Source: Breviolum minutum Mf 1.05b.01 (Eukaryota; Sar; Dinophyceae; Suessiales; Symbiodiniaceae). From it: a DNA stretch of 64,000 nucleotides. The notes under the pieces are model-generated. The model was not told the origin of the DNA. It saw only the letters and a list, made by a program, of their open reading frames with translations, and ran no database searches. Below are positions 1 to 10,143 of this stretch, in pieces (within the stretch, counting starts at the first letter, position 1; the number at the start of each line of letters is the position of its first letter). Location of the stretch: contig DF241538.1 in NCBI GenBank assembly GCA_000507305.1, forward strand, positions 1 to 64,000, written 5' to 3'. Made by a program: the position numbers and the translations under genes.

Positions 1-166
1 CTTGGACGGTCCAATGGCATTAGGGACTTAACCCCGAAAAAAAAAAAACGAAAACTGTCACAATAGAATCACAATAGAAATAAACATTCACATTTTTTTT
101 TAATGTGTCCATTTTTAACCTTCGGTCATGGTCATTTTCCAGCGATCTTCATGTTAGTGAACTCAG

Positions 167-1304
167 GGTTGCCCCGGGGAGACGTTTTTTTCGACGCGGG
201 ATTCGGGTACCCCGACATCTGAACCTTCGCTCTCCGAACTGCTTTCACCGAAGGCCCTCGGCTTGCTGAAAATGCAGCCTGAGGAGTTGAGGGAGGAGAA
301 AGATGGGCCCGGTATCTCTGGGAGGGTCAACATGTGGGCCATGATGGTGTTTGATAGTTGGGGGATACAGTAGTTACTTCTAAGTTCGGTTGGTGGGTTG
401 GTTGAACCACCACAACCATCTCATAAGGGGATTTCTGAATGTCAGATTTTGAATCCATTCATACTGAATCTTGAACATTTTGCTGTGTATTTCAAACATT
501 TTCAAAGTATAATAAGTTGACCGAACAAACACAAGTTTGCTCAGCAACAAACTTTCCCTGGAAAACTCGGCTCTCTATCTTGGTGTGTGTTCTCTGTTCA
601 GCTTCGGGAATGGCGGGAAAGGGTCCATGATATTTCTTTGGACCCTATTTTTGTTCTGGAAAGTATCCCATCAAAACAAGGTTTTGTTATGACAACATGT
701 ATTGCCATATCTGCCTAACAGTAATTATCACCTCCAAACAAAGATTTTTTTCGAAAAAAACGACTGGACTACAAAAAAAAATCTACAACATTTCATGACG
801 CAATACCCATTGCGTCAAGTTTTCTTGCAGGCAAAAAATCCGCCGCAACTGACTTGCGTCGTACGAACTTCGTGGTTTTTCGTGCAATTGCGCCGAGCTC
901 CCTGGCATTTCTTGGACTTCTTTTTGTTCATGTGCTCATTGTCCACCTTCGAAACGGGTGAAACACGAACGAGGAGCTTTTTTTTTTGGGGGGGGACCCT
1001 TCCCCGGCAAAACCCACCCGGTTGCCAACCCAACACCCATGGGATGTGCTAAGGGACTTATTTTTTGACTTTAAATCGATATGTTGTGAGATCGTATTTC
1101 ATAGATGCTCAGTATATATACACATATTCATGATGTATGTTCATATGTCTTCATTGTGATATGATTTGCTGGTGCTGTATATTTCACACTATTTCACACA
1201 ACAACTCATAGATGAAAAGTCCCGTATAAAATTCTCAATACAATCAATTTTGCAGCCAAGTAGCTGTATCAGCAGCCCATGTGACCTCAACTGCCAATAT
1301 CTGA
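167..1304 (+). CDS. unknown small membrane protein, 3' part, three exons
   Basis: I do not recognise the family. Three exons agree in phase: 167-311 (48 codons plus 1 base), 831-957 and 1256-1304, ending in TGA. Acceptors are ACTCAG, TTGCAG and TTGCAG; donors are G/GTATCT and GG/GTGAAA. The first exon is hydrophilic and acidic (SELLSPKALGLLKMQPEELR). The second holds a likely membrane segment (SSLAFLGLLFVHVLIVHL). The tail is QVAVSAAHVTSTANI. About 105 residues are visible and the start must lie before position 167. The long frame at 702-1052 overlaps exon 2 in another frame and looks like a shadow. Confidence 0.5.
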
Positions 1305-1511
1305 AGTGGTGCTTGTTTCTGATTTTTCGATCTGTGGCAGTGGAGGTTCAGCTTCAAACACATCATCTTTGGTGTATTCGCTTGTTTACTTATACTTCAC
1401 ATAGGCTTTTTCCAACAGAATGATGATAATTCAAAAAAAAAGTCGTATGTTCAAAATCCATTTTCAAGTCTTCCCAACCGCCCCCTGGTGGGAAAATCCA
1501 AGGTAGCTCAC

Positions 1512-3517
1512 CTAACGCCCCCCGAAAAGTTGCCAAGGTGCATTATGCTGTGGTCGTGGCTGCAATACCAAGTGCAAGGTGGCTGGGCCAGCCTGCTCTG
1601 TCTCCACCTTAGGCGTTGTGTCCAGTCTGACAGTCATGGGAAATGGGAAAATCCCTTCTGCTGAAAAATAGGGAGGTCCTTTAGTATTTGTATATTATAT
1701 ATATATATACATATATATTAGGTAAATGTCGTTCAAGGCAAACATCATTTTATTGTTACTAGTTGTTACTATTATCATATAACAATCACTATTATATATA
1801 TATATTATCAACCCCTAACTTCAAATTGTCTTTCCTTTATGACCATATGTCAGAAACTGCAGTTTGGACAACACACCGAGATCCTTGTCGATCTCGGGAA
1901 TCTCAACCCGGGCTCCAAACCTGTGTAGTTGTGGAGTTGTAGCCTCCGCCACCACCATTGCCACCTGCGTGGCCAGACGGGAATATTTACCAAGCCATTT
2001 CCCCTGGGTTCATATGGCCATTTTTCACCTTTCATATGGGGAATCCATACATTCGGAGCATCTGGGGTCTACATGCATCAAAATCATACACAACAGCAAA
2101 AGCACCTGAAAATGGATGGTTGGAACAATAGTTCCTTTTGGGTCCCGGCTCATTTTCAGGTGCTTTTTGCTGGTTAGTTTTCGGTGAGGGTACCTCCCAC
2201 ATGCCAGCTTACAAGGGAAAAAATTGCCATCAGCACCTGGACTGGCCATCAGGGGCGTTCGGAAACCCACAACTCAAATCTCAAAGCCGCACTTCTGCGC
2301 TTTGAGCCGACAGTGATCTCTCCGCAGTTTTGGCGTCTAAAAAAAGATGTCTTCTGCAGTGATGTTGGAGTAGATTTCAATCGGTTCCCCCAGAAATCAA
2401 AGGCATTTACTTCAAATATATCATAAATATCATGAAATCGAACGAAAATAGGCCGAGATTTTTGTAATTCTTACCAAAAACATGATAAAATGAATGTTGC
2501 AATGCACCGCTTCTAGCTCAAGTTGTTGTATGTCCATCCCAGTTCTCAAAACTCAATGCTTTCCATGCGTTGGAACAGCCAAAAAAAAACTTTCAAAAAC
2601 TACCATCTAGACCTCAGCATCTGTTTTTTTTTGAATCTCTATCCCAACTAGGTTGGTTGGTCAATGGGTTGATATCATTGAATCTCTATGAGAGTTGGGT
2701 AGTATAATGCCCCATATATGTCATTTCTTCGGTTCTTTACTGTAGTTCTTTTGGAAATGGATTGAACTGGTTCATGCGCAACTTCATACTTCTGAAAACC
2801 CATGAAAATCCTAACACCTCTACAATCTACGAGTACTTAAAACTTTGTTCTGGGAATCCACCAAAATCAATTCGTATCCATATCTTGGGTGTAGCTTAAA
2901 AGAATCGGGCTCACAATTGATGAACCCCAGGCCAGCAATATTGAATCTGAACTGGAGAATGGAGGTTTTTCTATCCATCTACCAAAAAAAAACCATCAAA
3001 ATTCCCTAAAATCTTTGCTGCAGGGGTTTGTAGGTAGCTACCTTAGCTACCCGTAGGTAGGGTTCGGATTCCTGCCGCCACGGTACTGCATGGTGGGGCC
3101 CAACCTCGGTCTTTTCTGACAAAAGTCTGCTGCCTGGGCTTTCTTCGTGGGTTTCCCAAGTGGTTTCGGTGCCAAGTGCGACACATCTTCTCGTAGAGCT
3201 TGGGCGAATCCAAAACATCATAAGTGTTGGCCTGTGTAGATGGAACCAGGTTGGAGAGTTTGGACATAGCATAGCAAGAGAAGAATTGTGATGCTTTCAT
3301 GGTGGTGGCCTGCTTCTTAAATAACAATGTGGGATTCTCTCGGTAAACACTGTTACACTCCCCGAAAATCTGTCATAGCACCTGGCAGGAGGAAAACGGG
3401 CCCAAGAAACAGTTTGAATCCAAGGTCCAGGCAATGTTGCTCTGTGCACCAGTCAAGGAATTACCAGGGAAAACCTTCCTAGCAATGCACCACAGGTTTT
3501 CAACAACCAGGATGATG
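1512..3517 (-). CDS. unknown protein, C-terminal part, four exons
   Basis: No family recognised. Exons in order are 3382-3517 (TTTTAG acceptor, CAG/GTGCTA donor), one starting at 3309 and open to about 3043, then 1858-2003 and 1512-1626 (stop TAG). The first junction is phase 0 on both sides. The last junction joins CTGCA to A, giving SKLQLDTTPKVETEQ. Visible segments include NTYDVLDSPKLYEKMCRTWH and VEIPEIDKDLGVLSKL. The exon from 3309 has an ATG after GCCACCACC that could be a start, but the upstream exon joins it in phase, so I treat it as internal. Its 3' border is not fixed. Confidence 0.5.
2098..2167. repeat. short inverted-repeat element
   Basis: Arms AAAAGCACCTGAAAATG (2098-2114) and its near-complement (2151-2167) flank a short loop. 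It lies in the long intron of the preceding gene model and looks like a MITE or its remnant. Confidence 0.6.
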
Positions 3518-4213
3518 CTAAAACAGCCAAAAAAACACATCCTCATGAAGAATCTCCACAAAACAAAATGCACATAAACTACCTGCAACACCTGTAGTAG
3601 AGAATGGGTGCACCAACACGTGATTAAGCGACCTTCATTGTGAATATTGAATATTCAGCTGGTATTCTCGCTGATTTGAGTCCTGTCAATCTTGAGTCCT
3701 GTCAACAAAGACCATACAGCAACAGCAGTTGTACAGTCTTATGTGGTCTTGTGTGGGTGCGTATGTTTTTGTATTATACTATGTGACATATGTATATTCA
3801 ATATATATATATATATGTATGACTGATTCATCATGTTTTTGGCAAAATATTATGGAAGAATTATAATGTTTCATAAACCTCCAATTTCCAGTGCTTTGTG
3901 GATGATTTCCCCTGCTTTTTAGCACCTTTTAGGGTTTTCGGTCGGTTTCCCCACGTTTCTCAAGTTCCGCCCAGATTCCACTTTAAGGCGCCCCAGAAGA
4001 TCATGCTGATCAGTGGCAACCTGCAAGTTACTAAAAATGGTCATGAGATTTCAGGAGTAATTCTCAAAACAAAACTACACAAAAAGCCAGGTAGGTCCAT
4101 TTGGTTGGGGGTTTAACAATTTCGATCCATAAAAATCGCATCTGTACGAAACGGATTGAAAAATCAGGCAGGAGCCCTGATATTTGTTGGACCCCTACCC
4201 CTACCCTTTTCCC

Positions 4214-4464
4214 CTACTACTACTTCTTCTACTTCTTCTTCTACTTCTTCTTCTACTTCTTCTTCTACTTCTTCTTCTACTTCTTCTTCTACTTCTTCTT
4301 CTACTTCTTCTTCTACTTCTTCTTCTACTTCTTCTTCTACTTCTTCTTCTACTTCTTCTTCTACTTCTTCTTCTACTTCTTCTTCTACTTCTTCTTCTAC
4401 TTCTTCTTCTACTTCTTCTTCTTCTACCACTACTACTACCACTACTACCACTACTACCACTACA
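4214..4464. repeat. 12-bp tandem repeat (CTACTTCTTCTT)n, then CTACTACCA units
   Basis: About 17 near-perfect copies of a 12-base unit run from about 4214 to 4425, then pass into CTACTACCA repeats. All six frames are open across it (poly-Ser, poly-Leu, poly-Glu and so on), so open frames here mean nothing. Just beyond it, 4472-4565 on the plus strand reads MFEINLSSDALSELFLQLKT and on to a stop, which may be a small exon. Confidence 0.95.
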
Positions 4465-4791
4465 CAAAAAACATGTTTGAAATTAATTTAAGCAGCGACG
4501 CTCTGAGTGAGCTGTTCTTGCAACTAAAAACAATGGCTACGCTGCAGATCGGACTGTTGCATTGAGCGTTATCTAGCCCTACAAAATTCACACGCTTCTT
4601 TGACGAAACACAACTCAGGGAGGAAGAGACGCGACACTGTACCAACCCGATTCACTCTCTCTTATTCCATCCATTGTGATCCTCAATCATCCCGAATCTG
4701 TCTTCAATGCTTCAATCAAACAGGTTGGGAACGCTTCCGTGATCCATTCTGAGTATCATGGATCTGTCATTCGCTTATCTTGTATGAGGCT

Positions 4792-5137
4792 TCACCCCGG
4801 GCCCTTCATGCTCAGGGACACTCTCCAACCCAATTCACTCCGGACATTCTCCAGTTTCAACCTTAGTACAGCAGCCAGTGAAGGGTTGATGCAAGGAAGG
4901 ATTACCTTTAAACAGCTTACCTTAAGATAATCCTTGATCCTGGATACAGCACAGCTGCATCATCCTGCCACTACAGAAAACAATGTATCTAGTAGATACC
5001 TGTGATGCGAATCTTGCATGAACCGATCATAGATTACAGTAAGATTACTATGGCTATCCCTGACCTGCTGGAAAAAACTTGGTGTCTGGCATTTCAAAAA
5101 CCAGGCGTTCCAAGTCATCCGTGTCCCAATCACCATC
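4792..5137 (-). CDS. unknown protein, C-terminal exons
   Basis: Exon 5065-5137 encodes DGDWDTDDLERLVFEMPDTK then FFPA (acceptor GAG/GAT, donor CAG/GTCAGG). A 19-base microexon (4921-4939, donor GTAAGC) and a terminal exon (4792-4861, LKLENVRSELGWRVSLSMKG, stop TGA) follow in compatible phase. The acidic first exon is the most convincing; the microexon is the weak link. A plus-strand open frame (4676-4930) covers the same DNA and cannot be excluded. Confidence 0.35.
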
Positions 5138-5459
5138 CTCAGCTTATCAATCATATCAACTTTCTACTACCAGTACCCATTGATGAGAAACATAGAAATC
5201 AGCAAGGCATTCAAGTTCAAACGTACACATAATGTGTATATGTGATATATTACAGATCTGGAATCCAAAACTAAACAAAAAATCAGGATGTTTTTCTCAA
5301 CCCGAAAAAGAAACACAGGTTTTTTGTTTTTCCCATCTGAAGGAATTCAACATCAAAAACACCAAAAACGCATCGCTGAGATTCCATATAGGACTCTGCA
5401 AAGCCCAAACCTGGGATAGCTCAGTGAGTGAATTTCGAAAAAAGCTCCCGAACGTTCAA

Positions 5460-5650
5460 CTAGTACCCATGACAGATTCCCATGGGAATGCTAAACTATA
5501 TTTACCGATCCAGGTTTCAATCAGCACATCGATACGAAAATCAAAAGGATCCAAGGGACGATTTGTATTTACCGATCCATGAATTTTTGTTGATTTTTGT
5601 GGGATCAATGTAGGGAAATTTACCATGACCATGGATCCTATGGGATAGGT
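5460..5650. repeat. composite of CCATGGGA-family inverted repeats
   Basis: Degenerate copies of ends of the CCATGGGAC...TATTTACC family (clean copies at 9935 and 15391) occur several times between 5460 and 5650, as if elements had inserted in or beside each other. No gene seen from about 5200 to 6200. Confidence 0.45.
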
Positions 5651-6263
5651 GTAACCGTTTGGCCCCCTTATGCCCCCTTGAAAAGTGACCATCCCTCACT
5701 ACTGCAAAAAAAGAAAAGACATTTGCCTGTCTTGAACAAAAAAGCTTCATTTTTAGGAGAGGCTACTGTTAGTTTTTGATAGTTTTTGGAAGTGTAGTAC
5801 TTCGCCATTCTTCAAATCATTGAACATCTTCCTCTAATAACAATGCCGGCAATGGGAACGGTCGGTTGATTAATGAATTTTGTGTGTTAGCAACGTGTTT
5901 CCAACACTGCATTTACAAATTTTACAATTTGTTTTTGAATATTCTTTATAGCATCCATCTTCCATTCTGCAAAACGAGCAAACGTCAATGGCTCCACCAT
6001 TGGATTCTCATCCCCAAAATGCCTCCTTCAAGAAGAACTCGCTGCATCACGTAGGGTTTCTTCACAATCTCAGCAAACCGAATCAGAGGTCTCTTGACTT
6101 TGAATCACCAGTTTTTTCATATACCCAACATTTTTTTGATATATATAGGCTATAGCCCTTCATCGACTAAAAAGGATCCAAAAAAAGTGAAACAAAAATC
6201 AGATCCACAAAAAAAATGCTAAACAACTTCACCTTGGATACTGAGGTCTATGACCCATCGGAC

Positions 6264-6314
6264 CTTTGGCAACTTTTCGCTTCCCACGTACCAATGCAAT
6301 TCTTCCGCCGTAGC
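6264..6314 (-). CDS. candidate internal exon, unknown protein
   Basis: A 51-base exon, phase 0 on both sides, encodes ATAEELHWYVGSEKLPK between TTAG/GCT and AAG/GTCCGA borders, typical AG-G style for dinoflagellates. A plus-strand ORF at 6216-6473 overlaps it. Confidence 0.35.
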
Positions 6315-6704
6315 CTAAGCTTCAATTATGTGTTCATTGGGGCAGGGGGAAGGATATCAACCTGTTTCAAGTGCGGTTGTTGTGGTTACAACATGTTCAA
6401 CATGTTGTATAGAACCAGTGATCAGTATATGATTATGTTTATGCAGCATGCTTCGGCGATATGGCGTTGCTGACAATCGTTGCCTCTAAAAAAAAAGGTC
6501 GAAGTGGTCGAAACCCGTGACGAGTGCAAAAGTACGAAGGAGAAGTTACAGTGAAGTCGTCTCATGTAATTTTGGAGACATCTTTTTGGCGAATCCCCAG
6601 TTGTTCCAACCAAAAAATATGATTCGCCAAAGGAGCCGCATGGCAAACTGGCTTCGGAATAAAAGGCGAGGCCTATCAGAGAAGCAACTCCGGCGCTTCT
6701 GTCT

Positions 6705-6815
6705 TTAAGGAGCTGGAATGTTCCTGGTATGAACCAAATCAGTGGAGAAATTTGACTACCAGGAAAAAAAATCCGCCTCCGACGGAGCGGCATTGTAATC
6801 TTCCACGATTTCTAT
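6705..6815 (-). CDS. candidate last two exons of an unknown protein
   Basis: Exon 6760-6815 encodes IEIVEDYNAAPSEADFFS between CCCAG/ATA and CTG/GTAGTC. In matching phase, 6705-6723 adds WNIPAP and a TAA stop. The implied intron is only 36 bp, which lowers confidence. Further down (6422-6710) a long minus frame (GVASLIGLAFYSEASLPCGS) may be another exon. Confidence 0.35.
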
Positions 6816-7253
6816 CTGGGCAATTTGCGCTGAGGGCTGGCTGCCGATACAACATGACAATGTGTCATCTCTAAGTCATCTCTATGTCAAGTGGGACAAT
6901 CTGGGAAAATGTTCAGAAGGGAATAACCTGGCTTATGTCATTCATGTTTGATACAACATAAGCTTGTGAAATCTCTGTACATCTACCATGCAACAAAAAG
7001 AACATGAACTAACAATGGTGGTTAGTCCTGAAAGGCCCCTTTTGGTCTCGACCAGTTCGTGAATTTGTCCAAGACACATTGGTGTGGCGGGAAATCAAAT
7101 CGCGCAAGGCAGAATCATTGCCTTACTTTTGAAGCATGAAAACCATGTTCTCTTAAATGAAGGGGCCAAATATCAACCCCTAAGACCCTGCTTTTCGCCT
7201 CCCTATGTAATGCTGCCTTGCTCTTACTAGTCACCCCCTTTCAACTTCCAAAG

Positions 7254-7609
7254 AAATAGATGGGTCGCCGGAGCGGAAGGGATCTAGCAAGAAATCTCGA
7301 AAGGTGCGTTGAAAGTTTTAAAACCTTGCAGCTGAAGTTGCTACCAAAGCGTTGTGCTGCCTGACAACAGGTGCTGGAGGTACCAGGAAGAGATTTATCT
7401 TATGTCACTCGAGTACCAGGGTCAGAACTCCATGTACATCCAACGTACAGCTTCCTCTCCTTGTCTGTCTTGTCTCTCTTGTCAATCCTCTCCGGTTTGT
7501 CCTTGTCCACCTATGTTGGTGGTCGTTGTGGTTGTGGTTGTGGTTGTGGTTGTGGTTGTGGTTGTGGTTGTGGTTGTGGTTGTGGTTGTGGTTGTGGTTG
7601 TGGTTGTGG

Positions 7610-7653
<44 letters not shown>

Positions 7654-7943
7654 GCAGTTGCAACGCCTCTTCATAGCTTCATTTTTTGTGCAAGTGGCAT
7701 CCCCTGACTTCCTTCAAACTATTGGAGCAATTTTTCAAGTACCTATCTCTAGAAACACCTATCCTATATCGCAAAAACCGAACTTGGTCATTTTCAGATC
7801 TCTTCAGCTTCCTGCTGCATGAACACGGCATCTACAGCCCCACCTGCCGCAAGAGCAAGGCACCCAAAGCTCCCGCAGTCAGCAACTGGGGCAAGGCACT
7901 GCACGTTGTTCGAGAGACCTGTGGACGGAAAGGAAGCGAATGA
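7254..7943 (+). CDS. unknown basic protein, C-terminal exons around a microsatellite
   Basis: Exon 7254-7303 ends in a lysine/serine-rich stretch (DGSPERKGSSKKSRK/GTGCGT). Exon 7371 to about 7494 reads VLEVPGRDLSYVTRVPGSEL. Terminal exon 7798-7943 follows TTTTCAG and encodes YSPTCRKSKAPKAPAVSNWG, ending RKGSE and TGA. That last exon is GC-rich with codon use unlike its AT-rich surroundings and is the best supported. The intron before it carries the TTGTGG repeat. A nuclear basic protein would fit the composition, but I do not know it. Confidence 0.5.
7519..7655. repeat. (TTGTGG)n then (TTG)n microsatellite
   Basis: About 15 copies of a 6-base unit pass directly into about 15 TTG copies. It sits in the predicted last intron of the preceding gene model. 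Confidence 0.95.
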
Positions 7944-8080
7944 TTCCTTCGACTTCGTGAAATGTGAAATCAGCAATGATTAAAAAAAACATAAAAAAAC
8001 CATGTGATTCCACATTTGGAAAGAAAAACATTCAAAAAAAAACGCATCCAAGTCCAACGTCTACGTCTTTTTGTTCTCAA

Positions 8081-8197
8081 TCTCTGACCTTGGATGGCTT
8101 GAATGGAGACTCAGGCTGGATCAAAGGTCGGGATGGTCTCAGTGTTGCAGTTGAAACAAATCAGCAAATGAGACATGCAGAGTGTGATAATACATAA
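8081..8197 (+). CDS. candidate terminal exon
   Basis: The plus strand reads SLTLDGLNGDSGWIKGRDGL then SVAVETNQQMRHAECDNT and TAA. No clear acceptor is fixed (an AAG lies at about 8053). It may be an alternative 3' end of the upstream plus-strand gene or unrelated. Confidence 0.35.
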   Translation, partial: SLTLDGLNGDSGWIKGRDGLSVAVETNQQMRHAECDNT

Positions 8198-8227
8198 ACA
8201 TATCAGTTCATCAATGCATCACCATCA

Positions 8228-8244
8228 TCAATGCATCATCAATG

Positions 8245-8337
<93 letters not shown>

Positions 8338-8352
8338 GATTATCATCACCAT

Positions 8353-8415
<63 letters not shown>

Positions 8416-9582
8416 GATTATCATCACCATCATCATCATCTAAGAACGGGTCCTCAAATCCTTGTGGCACTGTAAATCACAGGCAAATGACAGTCAAACA
8501 ACAGCCTAGAGTAATATCAGAATACAGCCCAATGACATCAAACAAACATCAAGTAAAGGTGAAACAGCTTGACTTCTGACTTTGCATACCTTGATTGCAA
8601 CCCATCACATCGGCAAGCGAATCAAGACACCGCAATGATGGTCTCCAACCAGATTGAACAAACGCCTCGGGTTTGCCAAGTACCAGGACCACCAGTGAAA
8701 CCAATCAACTACTTTCAGCCATTTTCAAATCACTTGACAAACAAAGAAATCCTTAGGGTTGGTGGGGGGAATCATGAAAAGACCCTCCGGAATTTCTCGC
8801 CAATAGAAGACCTATGCCAAATGAAGCGATGAAATGACTTGGGTTGTTGGTATCAATGGCTGAGGATGCTGCAAGTGGTGCACAAAGTAGCACCAAAGCC
8901 AAGAGTCGCATGGCGATACCGCGAAGTTGAGCAAAAAAATGTGTTTTGCACAGGATTGGTGCACACAAATCTCTGATCTGGGAAGGTCCTGAAGTGCTTT
9001 CAAAGCTAAAGTCATGTCCAATCGAAACTTCTGTTTTTTTTGTGTGTCTTTGTGTTGTCGTCTGGAAAGCTTGAACATATTGCAAAGTGCATAAAGGATG
9101 CAAGAATCTAAGAAACCACCTTGTCCCCACAAAGGGAAACCTCAAACTGCAACTTGTCTCGTCTGAAACATCAAGCTCCGGCGGGGTGTGAACTTTGAGC
9201 CACCCTGCCGAGTGCCATTGACACCTCTGCTAGTGGCAGCTGCCTAGGCGTTTTTTTGGTGCTTCCAAACAGCATGGCTCTGCTGGAACAAAGCATGTTT
9301 GCTCAAAGGATGTAACATCTTGCAGGATGTACATACCAAGATGCCACTTGTATGATATCGTCGTATCAATTTGCAAAAAAAAACAAAGTGAACTTTTTTG
9401 GTCAACCTTTTGCAAATCCTTTCTTTTTTTAAAGAAATGGTAACCATGCCATTCTCTTACACGTAACGGTTTCGCGCCGATTTTCTGCGAATCGACGGTT
9501 TCGCGGGACCCTTCGCCTTCTGGGGTGGAGCTGGAGGGGCTGCACGAAGCAAATCTGCGATGACATCCGAGACATCCGACAT
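8228..9582 (-). CDS. novel protein with poly-aspartate C-terminal tail
   Basis: Four phase-consistent exons. Exon 1 (9463-9582) starts at an ATG and encodes MSDVSDVIADLLRAAPPAPP, then a basic stretch, with donor GTGTAAG. Exon 2 starts at 9226 (RCQWHSAGWLK if it ends at 9194). Exon 3 (8590-8665) encodes AFVQSGWRPSLRCLDSLADV and MGCNQ, between GAG/GCG and CAAG/GTATGC. Exon 4 (8228-8469, after TTACAG) begins VPQGFEDPFLDDDDGDDNQ and continues as nearly pure aspartate encoded by GAT repeats. From exon 2 the frame stays open to 8753 and passes a signal-peptide-like MRLLALVLLCAPLAASSA at 8911, so a different gene starting there is an alternative. Confidence 0.5.
8236..8441. repeat. (ATC)n microsatellite, two blocks
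   Basis: Two long ATC runs separated by CTGATTATCATCACCATA. On the minus strand one frame gives poly-Asp with Asn, Gln, Tyr and Gly interruptions. Confidence 0.95.
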
Positions 9583-9617
9583 GGTCGAAGCCACAAGTAT
9601 CCATACGGTGCCTATTA

Positions 9618-9780
9618 AACTAGTTAACTACCCAGTAGTTGGTGGATTTTTTCACCAACATATATACGTTGAAAATTCAGTGAATTATCCGTCCAAATGG
9701 ATGGATCCAAATCATCTTCCGAAAAAAAGTTTCGGGCTGGAAATTCCAACAAAACGTATTTGAGTTGCCACCACCTAGTA
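9618..9780. repeat. MITE-like element, GGTGGTTTCAA family (diverged copy)
   Basis: Outer parts AGTAGTTGGTGG and CCACCACCTAG match the ends of better copies at 11830 and 18522. Confidence 0.5.
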
Positions 9781-9829
9781 AATCATATTGACAAACTCAC
9801 TACGCAGCCCTTCTACAAAAGCCCTCCAC

Positions 9830-9869
9830 CTTCAGCACGATCGCCCAAGGTTTGTCGAAGCAAGGCCAC
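9830..9869 (-). CDS. candidate small exon
   Basis: VALLRQTLGDRAE plus one base, between GGACAG/GTGGCC and GAAG/GTGGAG. No gene context found. Confidence 0.3.
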
Positions 9870-9934
9870 CTGTCCAGTCGTCAAATACGGCCAGCAACAG
9901 TTGATGTAAGTCGTTTCCTACTTCATTGCGCATA

Positions 9935-10031
9935 CCATCCATGGGACTGCTCTTTCTATTAAATAATACCAACATTTACAGTACCATAAAAATCAACTAA
10001 ATGTAGGTAAATATACCAGTCCCATGGATGG
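9935..10031. repeat. MITE-like element, CCATGGGAC family, TA target duplication
   Basis: Terminal repeats CCATCCATGGGACTG and CAGTCCCATGGATGG enclose about 65 AT-rich bases. TA flanks both ends (9933-9934 and 10032-10033), the pattern left by Tc1/mariner-type transposases. Too short to code for anything. Confidence 0.75.
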
Positions 10032-10143
10032 TATGGGTTATACTTCACTCAAAATTGTGTTTCCTTATGTTCCTTGATATTTGGGCAATTATCCCAACCT
10101 GTCCCAACTGGTTTCATGTTTTTGGATGACTTGTCGGTGATGT

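Noticed and set aside
702-1052. 116-codon plus-strand ORF
   Set aside because: Another frame of the same DNA joins two neighbouring exons in phase and encodes a cleaner membrane segment.
4214-4464. Long ORFs of poly-Ser, poly-Leu, poly-Tyr/Phe and poly-Glu on both strands
   Set aside because: All are translations of one tandem repeat; a repeat without stops is open in every frame.
4532-4541. Spliced-leader-like CGTAGCCATT on the minus strand
   Set aside because: Only ten bases match and no gene start follows; expected by chance at about this rate.
6308-6317. Spliced-leader-like CCGTAGCC
   Set aside because: Eight bases only, and better explained by the exon at 6264-6314.
7304-7330. Splice from KKSRK to LKLLPKRCAA and stop
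   Set aside because: The intron would be 27 bp; a later acceptor at 7370 gives a normal size.
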